Shown one piece after another: positions 19,791 through 28,876 of a stretch of DNA of 64,000 nucleotides; within the stretch, counting starts at the first letter, position 1; every line of letters starts with the position of its first letter. The notes under the pieces were generated by a model, which worked only from the letters and a program-made list of their open reading frames with translations, made no database searches and was not told where the DNA came from. The position numbers were made by a program, and so were the translations under genes. The stretch comes from Gramella sp. Hel_I_59 (GTDB taxonomy: Bacteria; Bacteroidota; Bacteroidia; Flavobacteriales; Flavobacteriaceae), in contig NZ_VFME01000001.1 of the NCBI RefSeq assembly GCF_006714895.1, positions 2,790,001-2,854,000 on the forward strand, written 5' to 3'.

Positions 19791-20201
19791 TCAGATTAAA
19801 TATACCTGATAGCATGACTGAAGGTCAAAGCTAATAGTAGGTGGATCGTAATGAAGTAAATTTTCCGGGCTTTTAGATTCCGGTTGAAAGAGTGAAAAGA
19901 AAGCGTTGCCAAATGCAACAAGAAAGACCTGTTGATCTACATCCAGATCGTCGATTTTTTTAACCGTTGTAATGTCCTGCCCTTCCAGTACATCAACAAC
20001 ATCCTTACAACATTCAGATTCAGAAGGAATTTTTTCTTCAGTACCTGAACAACCCGGGCATTTCTCCAATTCAGAAAAAACGGAAGTATCAACCAGTCGC
20101 TCGCCACAGAAATGCTTTTCAATAGCGAATGAATTAGTAGTTACCAGCACTAATAGAGCTAGCAAGGATACCAGAAGTTTATGAGGAAATGCAATTTTCA
20201 C
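19791..20201 (-). CDS. HYC_CC_PP family protein
   Basis: This 136-aa exported protein has a hydrophobic N-terminus (LLVSLLALLVLVTTNSFA). It shows the three landmarks of the HYC_CC_PP family: KHFCGERLVD (HxC), ECCKD (CC) and HYDPPT (PP). A further CPGC pair is present. The function is unknown; the family tends to sit beside TonB receptors and HMA proteins, as here (86 bp upstream of the receptor). The start is GTG at 20201, five bases after a -7 box, so the transcript is likely leaderless or nearly so. Confidence 0.8.
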   Translation of the reverse strand: MKIAFPHKLLVSLLALLVLVTTNSFAIEKHFCGERLVDTSVFSELEKCPGCSGTEEKIPSESECCKDVVDVLEGQDITTVKKIDDLDVDQQVFLVAFGNAFFSLFQPESKSPENLLHYDPPTISFDLQSCYQVYLI

Positions 20202-20205
20202 TTTG

Positions 20206-20213
20206 CAAAAATA
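20206..20213 (-). promoter_or_regulatory. -7 box of the HYC_CC_PP operon
   Basis: On the minus strand this reads TATTTTTG, a perfect TAnnTTTG. Only four bases separate it from the GTG start, so transcription would begin at or next to the start codon. Confidence 0.5.
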
Positions 20214-20273
20214 TGAATTTTGATTGAGTCTATAAATTTAAAACCTAATACATACGGAATAAAAAATAAATGA

Positions 20274-20281
20274 TATCTTTG
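20274..20281 (+). promoter_or_regulatory. -7 box of rpsO promoter
   Basis: TATCTTTG matches TAnnTTTG. It is followed by a leader of about 50 bases with a small hairpin TGACAG-(5)-CTGTCA (20287-20303) before the rpsO ATG. Confidence 0.5.
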
Positions 20282-20333
20282 CCGCCTGACAGAAATGCTG
20301 TCAATACATAAAAATCATTTAAATAATATTGGA

Positions 20334-20603
20334 ATGTATCTAGCAAAAGAAAGAAAAGAAGAGATCTTCGAAAAACACGGTAAATCAAAAAATGATACCG
20401 GTTCAGCAGAAGGACAAATCGCATTATTTACTTACAGAATCGCTCACCTATCTGAGCACCTGAAGAAAAACCGTAAGGATTTTAATTCAGAGCGTTCGCT
20501 GGTAAAGCTTGTTGGTAAGAGAAGAAGCTTACTTGATTACTTAATGAAAAAGGATATCATGAGATATCGTGCAATCATTAAGGAACTTGGACTAAGAAAA
20601 TAA
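20334..20603 (+). CDS. rpsO: 30S ribosomal protein S15
   Basis: Ribosomal protein S15 binds the central domain of 16S rRNA. The 89-aa product, counted from ATG 20334, has the usual family length, and the conserved elements DTGSAEGQIALFTYRI, LSEHLKKNRKDFNSERSLV, GKRRSLLDYL and YRAIIKELGLRK are all visible. A TTG-started extension upstream would add 13 residues without homology and includes the leader hairpin, so I reject it. pnp follows downstream, as in many bacteria, but a strong terminator separates them here. Confidence 0.95.
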   Translation: MYLAKERKEEIFEKHGKSKNDTGSAEGQIALFTYRIAHLSEHLKKNRKDFNSERSLVKLVGKRRSLLDYLMKKDIMRYRAIIKELGLRK

Positions 20604-20609
20604 TTTTCA

Positions 20610-20633
20610 GGGGGCTTTATGCCCCCTTTTTTT
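20610..20633 (+). terminator. Terminator after rpsO
   Basis: A GGGGGC / GCCCCC stem (20610-20626, loop TTTAT) is followed by seven T. A second perfect hairpin CAACCTG-TTA-CAGGTTG lies just downstream (20645-20661), without a T run. Confidence 0.88.
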
Positions 20634-20803
20634 ATATCTTGAAACAACCTGTTACAGGTTGCTTAAAATTGTCGCCCAGGGGGTAGTTTTTCATTGGTCA
20701 CAACAACTACACACAACACACAACCCGGCCGTCCGGATGGCGGAGACCTTTGTTTAACTAAAATGATCTGGTTGAAGTTATTCAGATCGAATTTGAAATT
20801 ATT

Positions 20804-23071
20804 ATGATTCCACAAACATTTAAGGAGGTTATCGATTTAGGAGATGGTAGAACTATTTCCCTCGAAACCGGAAAATTAGCAAAACAGGCTCACGGCTCTG
20901 TTGTCGTTCAAATGGGTAAGGCTATGCTACTTTGTACTGTAGTATCTTCGTACAAGCCTACTACCATGGACTTCTTTCCACTAACACTGGATTACCGTGA
21001 AAAATTTGCAGCTGCAGGTCTTTTTCCTGGAGGTTACTTCAAGAGAGAAGCTAGACCAAGCAGTGAAGAGATTTTAGTAATGCGTTTAGTAGACCGTGTA
21101 TTACGTCCACTATTCCCAAAAGACTACAAATTTGAAACTCAGGTAATGATCCAGCTAATGTCTCATGACGATGATGTTATGCCAGACGCACTAGCAGGAT
21201 TGGCAGCTTCTGCAGCTATCCAATTATCTGATATTCCTTTTGAAACTCCTATTTCTGAAGCTCGAGTAGCAAGAATTAATGGAGAGTTCGTTCTTAACCC
21301 AAGCAGAGAGAAACTTGCTGAAGCAGACATGGACATCATGGTTGGAGCTTCTGCAGATTCTGTGATGATGGTAGAAGGACAATTTGACGAATGCTCTGAA
21401 GAAGAGATGGCTGAAGCGATTAAATTTGCACATGAAGCGATCAAAATTCAGTGTGAGGCTCAGGTAAAACTTGCTGAAGCATTTGGAAAGAAAGAACCAA
21501 GAGAATACGAAGTAGCTGCAACAGATGCAGATATTGAGAAAAAAATTCTTGATGCTACGTACCAGAAATCATATGATATCGCTAAAAGCGGTACCAGCAA
21601 AAAAGAGAGAAGTGAAGCTTTTTCTGCAATAAAAGATGAAGTGAAAGCGATGTTCTCTGAAGAAGAGTTAGAAGAAAAAGGTAAAATGATCTCCGGTTAC
21701 TTCAACGATGCTCAGAAGAAAGCTGTTCGTGACGTTACTTTAAAAGAAGGAACCAGATTAGACGGTAGAAAAACCGACGAGATCAGACCAATCTGGTGTG
21801 AGGTAGATTACCTTCCATCTACACACGGTTCAGCGATCTTTACTCGTGGAGAAACTCAGGCACTGGCAACAGTAACATTAGGTACTTCCAGAGAAGCTAA
21901 CCAGGTGGATCTTCCAACACAACAGGGAGAAGAAACTTTCTATTTACATTATAACTTCCCTCCTTTCTCAACTGGAGAAGCTTACCCAATTAGAGGTACT
22001 TCAAGACGTGAGGTTGGTCACGGGAACCTTGCTCAAAGAGCATTAAAAGGAATGATCCCAGCAGATTGTCCTTATACCGTACGTGTAGTATCTGAAGTTT
22101 TGGAATCTAACGGTTCTTCTTCTATGGCTACAGTTTGTGCCGGTACAATGGCATTGATGGATGCGGGTGTTCAATTGAAGAAACCAGTTTCAGGTATCGC
22201 CATGGGATTAATTTCTGAAGGTGATGACTACGCAGTACTTTCTGATATTCTTGGAGACGAAGATCACCTTGGTGATATGGACTTTAAAGTTACAGGTACT
22301 GTAGACGGTATTACGGCTTGCCAGATGGATATCAAGGTGAAAGGACTTTCTTATGAAATCCTGGTAGCTGCATTGAAACAAGCTAGAGATGGTAGACTTC
22401 ATATTCTGGAGAAACTTTCTGAGACTATTCCAACCGCAAATACTGAAGTTAAAGCGCATTCTCCTAAGATCATCACCAGAAGAATTCCTAATGAATACAT
22501 TGGTGCATTGATTGGACCAGGTGGAAAAGTGATACAGGAACTTCAGAAGGAAACTGGAACTACGATCGTTATTAACGAAGATCCGGTTACAGAAGAAGGT
22601 GTTGTTGAAATTCTAGGAACTCAGCAGGAAGGAATTGACAAGGTTCTTGCTAAGATTGAATCTATTACATTCAAGCCTGAAAAAGGTAGCGTATATGAAG
22701 TGAAAGTGATCAAGATCCTTGATTTTGGAGCTGTTGTGGAATATATGGATGCACCAGGAAACGAAGTATTACTTCATATCTCTGAGCTTGCATGGGAACG
22801 CACCAATGATGTGAACGATGTTCTTAAAATGGGTGATGTGATCGATGTGAAGTACTTCGGTCTTGATCCTAAAACTAGAAAAGACAAAGTTTCTCGTAAG
22901 GCATTGCTTGAAAAACCTGAAGGTTACGTAGCAAGACCACCAAGAGATGACAAACGTGATAATCGTGGATCCAGAGATAGAGATAATCGTGGTTCTCGTG
23001 ATAACCGAGGCCGTGATAATCGCAGAGACGATCGTCGTGACGATAGAAAACCAAGAGAAGACAAAGAATAG
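20804..23071 (+). CDS. pnp: Polyribonucleotide nucleotidyltransferase (PNPase)
   Basis: PNPase degrades RNA 3' to 5' by phosphorolysis and is a core RNA decay enzyme. The 755-aa protein shows two RNase PH domains (second one with [15 protein letters not shown] and [26 protein letters not shown] split by the family core), a KH domain ([19 protein letters not shown], about residue 565) and an S1 domain (about 625-695). The last ~50 residues are low-complexity RD/RG repeats (DNRGSRD), a flexible RNA-binding tail. The 200-bp leader holds two hairpins after the rpsO terminator, one at 20645-20661 and one around CCGTCCGGATGG (20735), which could be sites for autoregulation; that is inference. Confidence 0.96.
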   Translation: MIPQTFKEVIDLGDGRTISLETGKLAKQAHGSVVVQMGKAMLLCTVVSSYKPTTMDFFPLTLDYREKFAAAGLFPGGYFKREARPSSEEILVMRLVDRVLRPLFPKDYKFETQVMIQLMSHDDDVMPDALAGLAASAAIQLSDIPFETPISEARVARINGEFVLNPSREKLAEADMDIMVGASADSVMMVEGQFDECSEEEMAEAIKFAHEAIKIQCEAQVKLAEAFGKKEPREYEVAATDADIEKKILDATYQKSYDIAKSGTSKKERSEAFSAIKDEVKAMFSEEELEEKGKMISGYFNDAQKKAVRDVTLKEGTRLDGRKTDEIRPIWCEVDYLPSTHGSAIFTRGETQALATVTLGTSREANQVDLPTQQGEETFYLHYNFPPFSTGEAYPIRGTSRREVGHGNLAQRALKGMIPADCPYTVRVVSEVLESNGSSSMATVCAGTMALMDAGVQLKKPVSGIAMGLISEGDDYAVLSDILGDEDHLGDMDFKVTGTVDGITACQMDIKVKGLSYEILVAALKQARDGRLHILEKLSETIPTANTEVKAHSPKIITRRIPNEYIGALIGPGGKVIQELQKETGTTIVINEDPVTEEGVVEILGTQQEGIDKVLAKIESITFKPEKGSVYEVKVIKILDFGAVVEYMDAPGNEVLLHISELAWERTNDVNDVLKMGDVIDVKYFGLDPKTRKDKVSRKALLEKPEGYVARPPRDDKRDNRGSRDRDNRGSRDNRGRDNRRDDRRDDRKPREDKE

Positions 23072-23087
23072 TTTTTCTCTAATCAAT

Positions 23088-23117
23088 AAAAAAAGCCCGG
23101 ATTTTCCGGGCTTTTTT
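23088..23117 (+). terminator. Terminator after pnp
   Basis: An AGCCCGGA / TCCGGGCT stem (23094-23112) is followed by a run of T to 23117 and preceded by a run of A. Confidence 0.88.
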
Positions 23118-23195
23118 GTTTCTAACCTGTAAGGTTTTCAACTTCCTGCAGACCTACCCGAAGGTTTTTCCGAAATTATTTTTATGTGAGAATTT

Positions 23196-23280
23196 GCGTT
23201 AGGGATTGTAGCGAATAGCCCACAGCGACTGCAAGGAGCGAGGACTAGTAGCGTAAAGCCCGGCACGAAGTGCAACGCCC
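23196..23280 (+). repeat. Intergenic structured repeat, copy D (short form)
   Basis: This 85-bp copy begins GCGTTAGGGATTGTAGCG and ends AAAGCCCGGC...AACGCCC, as in the other copies at 49874, 50099 and 53101. It lacks the long central stem. Near its 3' end GCAC-GAA-GTGC replaces the GCCC-GAA-GGGC hairpin seen in copy C, a paired change that keeps the stem. It lies in sense orientation behind pnp and in front of rpoD. Apart from the pnp terminator, it is the main content of the 304-bp gap 23072-23375. Confidence 0.75.
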
Positions 23281-23375
23281 GGAAAAATATTTTAAAACTT
23301 TTTGTAACATTTTTTGGAATTCTTACGTATAACTACACAGAGACCCTATGCACAATTAAAATCCAAGAGAGATAG

Positions 23376-24239
23376 ATGAGACAACTGAAGATTACGAAGC
23401 AGGTTACCAATCGTGAAACCGCTTCGTTAGACAAGTATTTGCAAGAAATTGGAAAAGTGGACCTGATCACGGCTGATGAAGAAGTGGAACTGGCACAAAG
23501 AATTAAAGCGGGAGATGACCGCGCGCTGGAGAAATTAACTAAAGCGAACCTTCGTTTTGTTGTTTCTGTAGCCAAACAATATCAAAACCAGGGATTAACC
23601 CTACCTGACCTTATCAACGAAGGGAATCTAGGACTTATAAAAGCTGCGAAACGTTTTGATGAAACTCGTGGTTTCAAATTTATATCTTATGCCGTTTGGT
23701 GGATTCGTCAATCTATCCTTCAGGCATTAGCTGAGCAATCTCGTATTGTTCGTCTTCCTTTGAACAAAATTGGATCTATAAACAAGATCAATAAAACTTT
23801 TGCTTTCCTTGAACAGTCACATGAGCGTCCGCCAAGTGCTGAAGAGATTGCGAAAGAGCTGGATATGACGATTAATGACGTGAAGGAATCCATGAAGAAT
23901 TCTGGTCGTCACGTATCCATGGATGCTCCACTTGTAGAGGGTGAGGATTCGAACCTTTATGATGTACTACGTTCAGGTGAATCTCCAAATCCAGATAAGG
24001 AACTTCTACATGAGTCTCTTAGAACTGAGATCGAGCGTGCATTGGAAACACTTACTCCGCGTGAAGCTGATGTAATCAGACTTTATTTTGGACTAGGTGA
24101 TCAACATCCAATGACTCTGGAAGAAATTGGCGAGACTTTTGATCTTACTAGAGAAAGAGTACGCCAGATCAAGGAAAAAGCTATTAGAAGATTAAAGCAT
24201 ACTTCCAGAAGTAAGATTTTAAAAACCTATCTTGGTTAA
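23376..24239 (+). CDS. rpoD: Primary sigma factor RpoD/SigA, short Bacteroidota type
   Basis: The housekeeping sigma-70 factor directs RNA polymerase to promoters. At 287 aa it lacks the long region 1.1 and non-conserved region, as is normal in Bacteroidota. Regions 1.2 ([15 protein letters not shown]), 2 ([38 protein letters not shown]), 3 ([19 protein letters not shown]) and 4 ([26 protein letters not shown]) are all present. The Bacteroidota sigma-A recognises TTTG at -33 and TAnnTTTG at -7, which matches the boxes found in this window. It starts with ATG 23376. Two hairpins with the same loop follow the gene. Confidence 0.97.
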   Translation: MRQLKITKQVTNRETASLDKYLQEIGKVDLITADEEVELAQRIKAGDDRALEKLTKANLRFVVSVAKQYQNQGLTLPDLINEGNLGLIKAAKRFDETRGFKFISYAVWWIRQSILQALAEQSRIVRLPLNKIGSINKINKTFAFLEQSHERPPSAEEIAKELDMTINDVKESMKNSGRHVSMDAPLVEGEDSNLYDVLRSGESPNPDKELLHESLRTEIERALETLTPREADVIRLYFGLGDQHPMTLEEIGETFDLTRERVRQIKEKAIRRLKHTSRSKILKTYLG

Positions 24240-24266
24240 AATATTTAAGATGACAACAGTTTAGTG

Positions 24267-24347
24267 ACGGGAGTGATGACCCGTTATGAGAATAACTGTT
24301 CGTTTTTTGATTGATGAATGACCCCGGAGTGATGACCGGGGTTTTTT
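24267..24347 (+). terminator. Twin hairpins with identical loops after rpoD; second is a terminator
   Basis: Hairpin 1 is ACGGG-AGTGATGA-CCCGT (24267-24284). Hairpin 2 is ACCCCGG-AGTGATGA-CCGGGGT (24321-24342), followed by six T. Hairpin 2 is a normal intrinsic terminator. The octamer loop AGTGATGA is the same in both although the stems differ. Confidence 0.75.
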
Positions 24348-24442
24348 CTTTTCTATACCAGACTAAATTTTTGTTAATCCAATTTCGGTTTACTCTAATC
24401 CGTGATTTTGTTCTTAAATTCTATTCAAAAAGAATTCTAATC

Positions 24443-25297
24443 ATGAAGAAGGTATTAATTGCAGGAGCCTCTGGAGTATTAGGTATGGAACTTTGTAAGT
24501 TATTGAGTCAGGACGACGGTATAGAGCTCAGGCTACAAACCAGTTCCAGTGAAGGAGCTGAAAAATTGAAAAAGTATAGTACCAAGATATTTATTGCGGG
24601 AAATGAGGATGACTTTACCGGTATTGCAGCGGATATAGATATCGTGATTTCTGCACTTGGGAATAGTGTGAGTCTCTTTACTAAAAATGATTCCTCATTC
24701 TATCAAACAGATCTGTATACCAATAAAAAGATTCTTGAAGAAGCAGAAAAGAATAAGGTCAAAAGATTTATATATGTTTCGATTCTGGGTGCAGAGGAAA
24801 ATGAGAAAATGAGCCTTCCTGGCTCTAACAGACTTTTTGAGAAATCTTTAGAAAGCTCAGGTCTTGAATATACGATCATTCGGCCAGTAGGTTTATTTAG
24901 TGGTCTGCACGATTTGGGGATCATGGCGAAAAGAAAGCTGGTTCCGGTTATTGGCGACGGTAAAGCAAAAACCAATTCCATGCACCAGGCTGATCTTGCA
25001 CTATTTATTACTGAAGTAATGGAAAGTGGTGATAAGCTAATTGAGATAGGCGGTCCTGAAATTCATACTCGTTTGGAAATGGCTGAAATGATTGCTGAAA
25101 GATTTGATGCAAAAACATTGAAAGTACCTGAAAACCTTGCTGAAGCAGGTGTAATATTATCTTCATTTTCTGAAGATTTCAAGCATAAACTTGAAAATTT
25201 TAAATATATCACTACTCATGATATGATAGGGAAAGCTTATGGAGACAGGACTTTTAAAGAGTATTTAGAAAATGTAGATGAAAACGAGCTACCCTGA
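24443..25297 (+). CDS. NAD(P)-dependent epimerase/reductase (atypical SDR, NmrA-like)
   Basis: This 284-aa Rossmann-fold protein has the N-terminal dinucleotide motif KKVLIAGASGVLGMELCKLL. ISALGNSVSL, KVKRFIYVSILGAE and the YTIIRPVGLFSGL segment place it in the atypical short-chain dehydrogenase group (NmrA/NAD(P)-binding). No substrate can be assigned. ATG 24443 is used because the upstream extension lies in the non-coding stretch after the rpoD terminator. The stop overlaps the start of the next gene in a TGATG arrangement, so the two proteins are made together and may act in one pathway. Confidence 0.8.
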   Translation: MKKVLIAGASGVLGMELCKLLSQDDGIELRLQTSSSEGAEKLKKYSTKIFIAGNEDDFTGIAADIDIVISALGNSVSLFTKNDSSFYQTDLYTNKKILEEAEKNKVKRFIYVSILGAEENEKMSLPGSNRLFEKSLESSGLEYTIIRPVGLFSGLHDLGIMAKRKLVPVIGDGKAKTNSMHQADLALFITEVMESGDKLIEIGGPEIHTRLEMAEMIAERFDAKTLKVPENLAEAGVILSSFSEDFKHKLENFKYITTHDMIGKAYGDRTFKEYLENVDENELP

Positions 25298-26715
25298 TGA
25301 ACGAAGAGTATGATGTGATTATAGTTGGAAGTGGTCCAAACGGGCTGGCTGCAGCCACCTATCTTCAAAAACAAGGCTACAAAACGGCAATATTCGAGCA
25401 GGCAGAGAAACCTGGTGGAGCGGCCAGAACAGAGGAAATAACCTTACCCGGTTTTAAGCATGATCTGGGATCTGCTGTGCATCCGTTGGCCTTTGCATCT
25501 CCTTATTTTAAAACTTTACCACTGGAAGATTACGGACTCAAATGGATACATCCGGAAATTCCTTTTGCACATCCATTTGATGACGGTACTGCTTTTGGAT
25601 GTTATAAAGATATCCGTAAAACCGCTAAACAGTTAGGAAAGGATGAACAGAATTATCTCGACCTACTTTTGGACTTTGTTGAGCAATGGCCAGAACTGGA
25701 AGAAGATTTACTTGCTCCACTTCGTATCCCACAGAATCTCGAAATGATGTTCAGATTTGGATTGAAAGCATTACCGTCAGCTAAATTTACCGTAGATCGT
25801 TACTTTAAGGAGGAAAAGAGTAAAATCTTCTTTTATGGTGCCGCTGCTCATTCCACATTACCTCTCTCTAAACTGGTCTCCTCCTCTTTCGGTTTGGTAT
25901 TGAATATTCTGGCGCATAGGCATGGCTGGCCGTTTCCTGAAGGCGGGGCAGTTAGGATTGTAGATTCTCTGATTGCTTACTACAAAGATCAGGGTGGTAA
26001 AATATTCCTGAATCAACCTGTAACTGATCTGAAAGAATTATCTCCAAGCAAAACATTCATTCTGGACCTCACTCCAAAACAAATCCTTCAAATTAAGAAT
26101 ACCGATCTCAGCAAGACTTACAGAAGCAGATTGGAAAAGTATAAGTATGGAGCCGGGATCTTCAAAATGGATTGGGCTCTTGACAAACCTATCCCCTTCA
26201 CGAACGAAATTTGCAAAAAAGCCGGAACCGTACATTTTGGATACAGTAAAGAATCTCTTGAAGATTCAGAAGCAGCAGCACATGAAAATAGATTATCCCA
26301 TGAACCTTACGTGTTGCTGGCACAACCTTCGGTATTTGACTCTAGCAGGGCTCCCGCAGGAAAGCATACAGCCTGGGCCTACTGCCATGTTCCGAATGGA
26401 AACACCGAGGATGTGTCTAAACATATTGAAAACCAGATAGAACGAGCAGCTCCAGGTTTTAAAGAAAGCATAATCGCAAAAAAAACCATGAGGACAGACG
26501 AACTGCAGGCTTTAAATCCTAATTTAATAGGAGGTGATATCAATGGAGGCAAACAGGATATTAGTCAGTTATTTACCAGACCAATAGCGAGCACTAATCC
26601 ATATGCAACTTCAAATCCTAGAATTTTCATAGGTTCCTCTTCTACACCTCCTGGTGGTGGCGTTCATGGAATGGGTGGATATTACGCAGCGAGATCGGCA
26701 GAAAAATTCCTGTAG
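25297..26715 (+). CDS. FAD-dependent oxidoreductase, phytoene desaturase-like
   Basis: This 472-aa flavoprotein carries the N-terminal FAD motif DVIIVGSGPNGLAAATYLQK with the following E..PGGAARTEE segment and GFKHDLGSAVHPLAF, as in CrtI/amine-oxidase family proteins. The C-terminal GGGVHGMGGYYAARSA segment is the second FAD-contact motif of the family. The group includes carotenoid desaturases, retinol saturases and many uncharacterised enzymes; no carotenoid genes are nearby, so a carotenoid role is only a possibility. It is translationally coupled to the upstream SDR gene by TGATG. Confidence 0.8.
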   Translation: MNEEYDVIIVGSGPNGLAAATYLQKQGYKTAIFEQAEKPGGAARTEEITLPGFKHDLGSAVHPLAFASPYFKTLPLEDYGLKWIHPEIPFAHPFDDGTAFGCYKDIRKTAKQLGKDEQNYLDLLLDFVEQWPELEEDLLAPLRIPQNLEMMFRFGLKALPSAKFTVDRYFKEEKSKIFFYGAAAHSTLPLSKLVSSSFGLVLNILAHRHGWPFPEGGAVRIVDSLIAYYKDQGGKIFLNQPVTDLKELSPSKTFILDLTPKQILQIKNTDLSKTYRSRLEKYKYGAGIFKMDWALDKPIPFTNEICKKAGTVHFGYSKESLEDSEAAAHENRLSHEPYVLLAQPSVFDSSRAPAGKHTAWAYCHVPNGNTEDVSKHIENQIERAAPGFKESIIAKKTMRTDELQALNPNLIGGDINGGKQDISQLFTRPIASTNPYATSNPRIFIGSSSTPPGGGVHGMGGYYAARSAEKFL

Positions 26716-26737
26716 AAAAAATAACATCCTTAGAGTT

Positions 26738-26768
26738 TTGGCGGGATTTAGTAAAAAACTTATATTTT
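26738..26768 (+). promoter_or_regulatory. Likely promoter of the BLUF gene
   Basis: TTG (26738-26740) is followed after 20 bases by TATATTTT (26761-26768), close to TTTG-N19-TAnnTTTG, about 28 bases before the BLUF ATG. Confidence 0.4.
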
Positions 26769-26795
26769 TAAATACATTAAATCATCATTTTCATC

Positions 26796-27197
26796 ATGCG
26801 ATATGCCATAAGTTACGTTAGTACTGCTGAAAGAAGTCTTTCAGAAATAGAAATCAGACAAATTCTAAATGATTCTGAAGTCAATAATAATAAGCAGAAT
26901 ATTACCGGACTACTACTTTATTCAGAAGGAAACTTTTTCCAGATCATTGAAGGAGACCAAAAACAGATAGTTCAGCTTTACGAAACTATCGAGGATGACT
27001 CCCGCCATTTTAATGTCATTAAATTATTCGGAAAAGAGATTAACAAAGAATCCTTCGATGGTTACAAAAGCGATTTTATTTCAGAAGACGCTCGCTATAG
27101 CAGTGCCCGACTTCAAAATTATGAGCATTATCTAGAAGTTCTGGACAAACCAACGAAAAATGCCGTTGCTAATATTCTAAAAGCATTTATCGTCTAA
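26796..27197 (+). CDS. BLUF-domain blue-light photoreceptor, atypical
   Basis: This 133-aa single-domain protein has the BLUF pattern: ISYVSTA with the flavin-side tyrosine Y7, NITGLLLYSEGNFFQIIEG with the switching glutamine Q49, and YETIEDDSRHFNV. BLUF domains bind FAD and signal blue light through the Tyr-Gln pair. The usual W-x-M-G-F motif of strand 5 reads YKSDF here (Y90, S92), so the semi-conserved Trp and the conserved Met are absent. There is no output domain, so it would signal to a partner protein. It stands alone between two unrelated genes. Confidence 0.85.
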   Translation: MRYAISYVSTAERSLSEIEIRQILNDSEVNNNKQNITGLLLYSEGNFFQIIEGDQKQIVQLYETIEDDSRHFNVIKLFGKEINKESFDGYKSDFISEDARYSSARLQNYEHYLEVLDKPTKNAVANILKAFIV

Positions 27198-27222
27198 TAC
27201 TCTAAAAGCCTGTAATTCTTCT

Positions 27223-27230
27223 TATTTTTG
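27223..27230 (+). promoter_or_regulatory. -7 box of rpe promoter
   Basis: TATTTTTG matches TAnnTTTG and lies 22 bases before the rpe ATG. There is no clear TTG -33. Confidence 0.5.
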
Positions 27231-27252
27231 CAGCTCACACAACAAAATTTTA

Positions 27253-27915
27253 ATGAGCACAACACTTATTGCCCCTTCAGTTCTGGCTTCAGATTTCGGG
27301 AATCTACAGAGAGATGTAGAAATGATCAATCAAAGTGAAGCGGACTGGTTTCATATTGACATAATGGACGGTGTTTTTGTACCAAACATCTCATTTGGTA
27401 TGCCTGTTTTGAAAGCTATTTCTCAACACGCGACTAAAACTATCGATGTTCACCTTATGATCGTGGACCCAGATAGGTATATTAAGGAATTTGCCGCTTT
27501 AGGCGCTAATATACTTACAGTTCATTACGAAGCATGCACCCATTTGCATCGTACTCTCCAAGCTATAAAAGCCGAAGGTATGAAAGCTGGTGTTGCAATT
27601 AACCCGCATACGAACGTAGATCTGCTAAAAGATGTGATCAAGGATATTGATCTGGTTTGTATAATGAGCGTAAATCCTGGATTTGGTGGACAGAGTTTTA
27701 TTGAAAATACTTTTAAGAAAGTACAGAAATTGAAGGAGATCATCATGACTAACAACGCACCAACACTTATAGAAATTGATGGTGGTGTTACCGATAAAAA
27801 TGCAGCGGAATTAAGTAAGGCCGGAGCAGATGTATTGGTGGCAGGTAGTTTCGTTTTTAAGTCTGATGATCAGCCTGGAACCATTAAAAATTTGAGATCT
27901 ATTGCAAACTCCTAA
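27253..27915 (+). CDS. rpe: Ribulose-phosphate 3-epimerase
   Basis: Rpe interconverts D-ribulose 5-phosphate and D-xylulose 5-phosphate in the pentose phosphate pathway. The 220-aa TIM barrel has all family signatures: APSVLASDFGNL, WFHIDIMDGVFVPNISFG, VHLMIVDP, the MSVNPGFGGQSFI loop, EIDGGV and VAGSFVFK. Catalytic and metal-binding His/Asp residues are in HIDIMDG and IDGGV. The reading frame overlaps the next gene by 14 bases. Confidence 0.96.
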   Translation: MSTTLIAPSVLASDFGNLQRDVEMINQSEADWFHIDIMDGVFVPNISFGMPVLKAISQHATKTIDVHLMIVDPDRYIKEFAALGANILTVHYEACTHLHRTLQAIKAEGMKAGVAINPHTNVDLLKDVIKDIDLVCIMSVNPGFGGQSFIENTFKKVQKLKEIIMTNNAPTLIEIDGGVTDKNAAELSKAGADVLVAGSFVFKSDDQPGTIKNLRSIANS

Positions 27916-28876
27916 CGAGAATTACGAACTGGTTATTATTGGTGGTGGTCCTATTGGTATCGCCTGTGCGCTGGAAGCAGAAAAGAAGGGCATTTCTTAT
28001 GTGATTCTTGAAAAAGGCTGCCTGGTGAATTCCCTGTACCACTACCCTACGAATATGACATTCTTTTCCACTTCTGAAAAACTGGAACTGGATAATATTC
28101 CGTTTATAAGCAACAATCCTAAACCTGGGAAGCGAGAAGCCCTGGAATACTACCGAAGAATCACGGTTGCTAATAAGATCAATATTCACCTTTTCGAGAA
28201 AGTTACGGCAGTGGAGTCTAATGAAGGTTCAGGTCATGTTGTGAAAACTACGAAGTCTGAATATCATACTTCAAAAGTAATCATTGCAACAGGTTTCTAT
28301 GATATTCCAAATTACCTCGGGGTTCCCGGCGAAGATCTGCCTAAGGTTTCACATTATTACAATGACCCTCATTACTACGCAACCCAGAAAACGATTGTTG
28401 TAGGGGCGAGTAACTCTGCTGTGGATGCCGCACTGGAAATCTACCGTAAAGGTGGTGATGTCACTATGATCGTTCGAAAACCACAAATTGGAGAAAGAGT
28501 GAAATACTGGGTACGACCAGATATTGTAAACAGGATTGAGGAAGGAAGCATTAAGGCCTATTTTAACGCCGGTATTAAAGAGATTAGGACTAATGAAGTA
28601 ATAATTGATACTGATGAAGGTGAAGTTTCGATTCCAAATGACTTTGCCTTATTACTTACAGGCTACAGGCCTAACTTTGGATTTCTGCAAAATATTGGAA
28701 TTGATCTTTCCGACGATGGTAGGAAAATCCCGGAGTATGATCCAGAAACTATGGAAACAAACATCCCTGGCATTTATCTAGCCGGTGTAATTTGTGGTGG
28801 AACTGAAACGCACAAATGGTTTATTGAAAACTCAAGAGTTCATGCGAAAATGATCATGAACGATATAGGTAAATAA
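27902..28876 (+). CDS. ypdA: YpdA-family FAD/NAD(P) oxidoreductase (putative bacillithiol disulfide reductase)
   Basis: This 324-aa two-dinucleotide-binding flavoprotein has the FAD motif ELVIIGGGPIGIACALEAEK at the N-terminus and the NAD(P) motif TIVVGASNSAVDAALEIYRK in the middle, with CLVNSLYHYP as in YpdA. The family reduces bacillithiol disulfide in low-molecular-weight thiol recycling. It lacks a CxxC redox pair of thioredoxin reductase type. The only start available after an in-frame stop is TTG 27902, which overlaps rpe, so translation may be coupled to it. Whether this organism makes bacillithiol cannot be seen here. Confidence 0.82.
   Translation: MQTPNENYELVIIGGGPIGIACALEAEKKGISYVILEKGCLVNSLYHYPTNMTFFSTSEKLELDNIPFISNNPKPGKREALEYYRRITVANKINIHLFEKVTAVESNEGSGHVVKTTKSEYHTSKVIIATGFYDIPNYLGVPGEDLPKVSHYYNDPHYYATQKTIVVGASNSAVDAALEIYRKGGDVTMIVRKPQIGERVKYWVRPDIVNRIEEGSIKAYFNAGIKEIRTNEVIIDTDEGEVSIPNDFALLLTGYRPNFGFLQNIGIDLSDDGRKIPEYDPETMETNIPGIYLAGVICGGTETHKWFIENSRVHAKMIMNDIGK

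Noticed and set aside
20295..20333. N-terminal extension of ribosomal protein S15
   Set aside because: The 13 extra residues include the leader hairpin and have no counterpart in S15 proteins of normal length (89 aa).
22769..23086. Open frame antisense to the pnp C-terminal tail
   Set aside because: It is the mirror of the RD/RG repeat codons, of strongly biased composition, with no independent signals.
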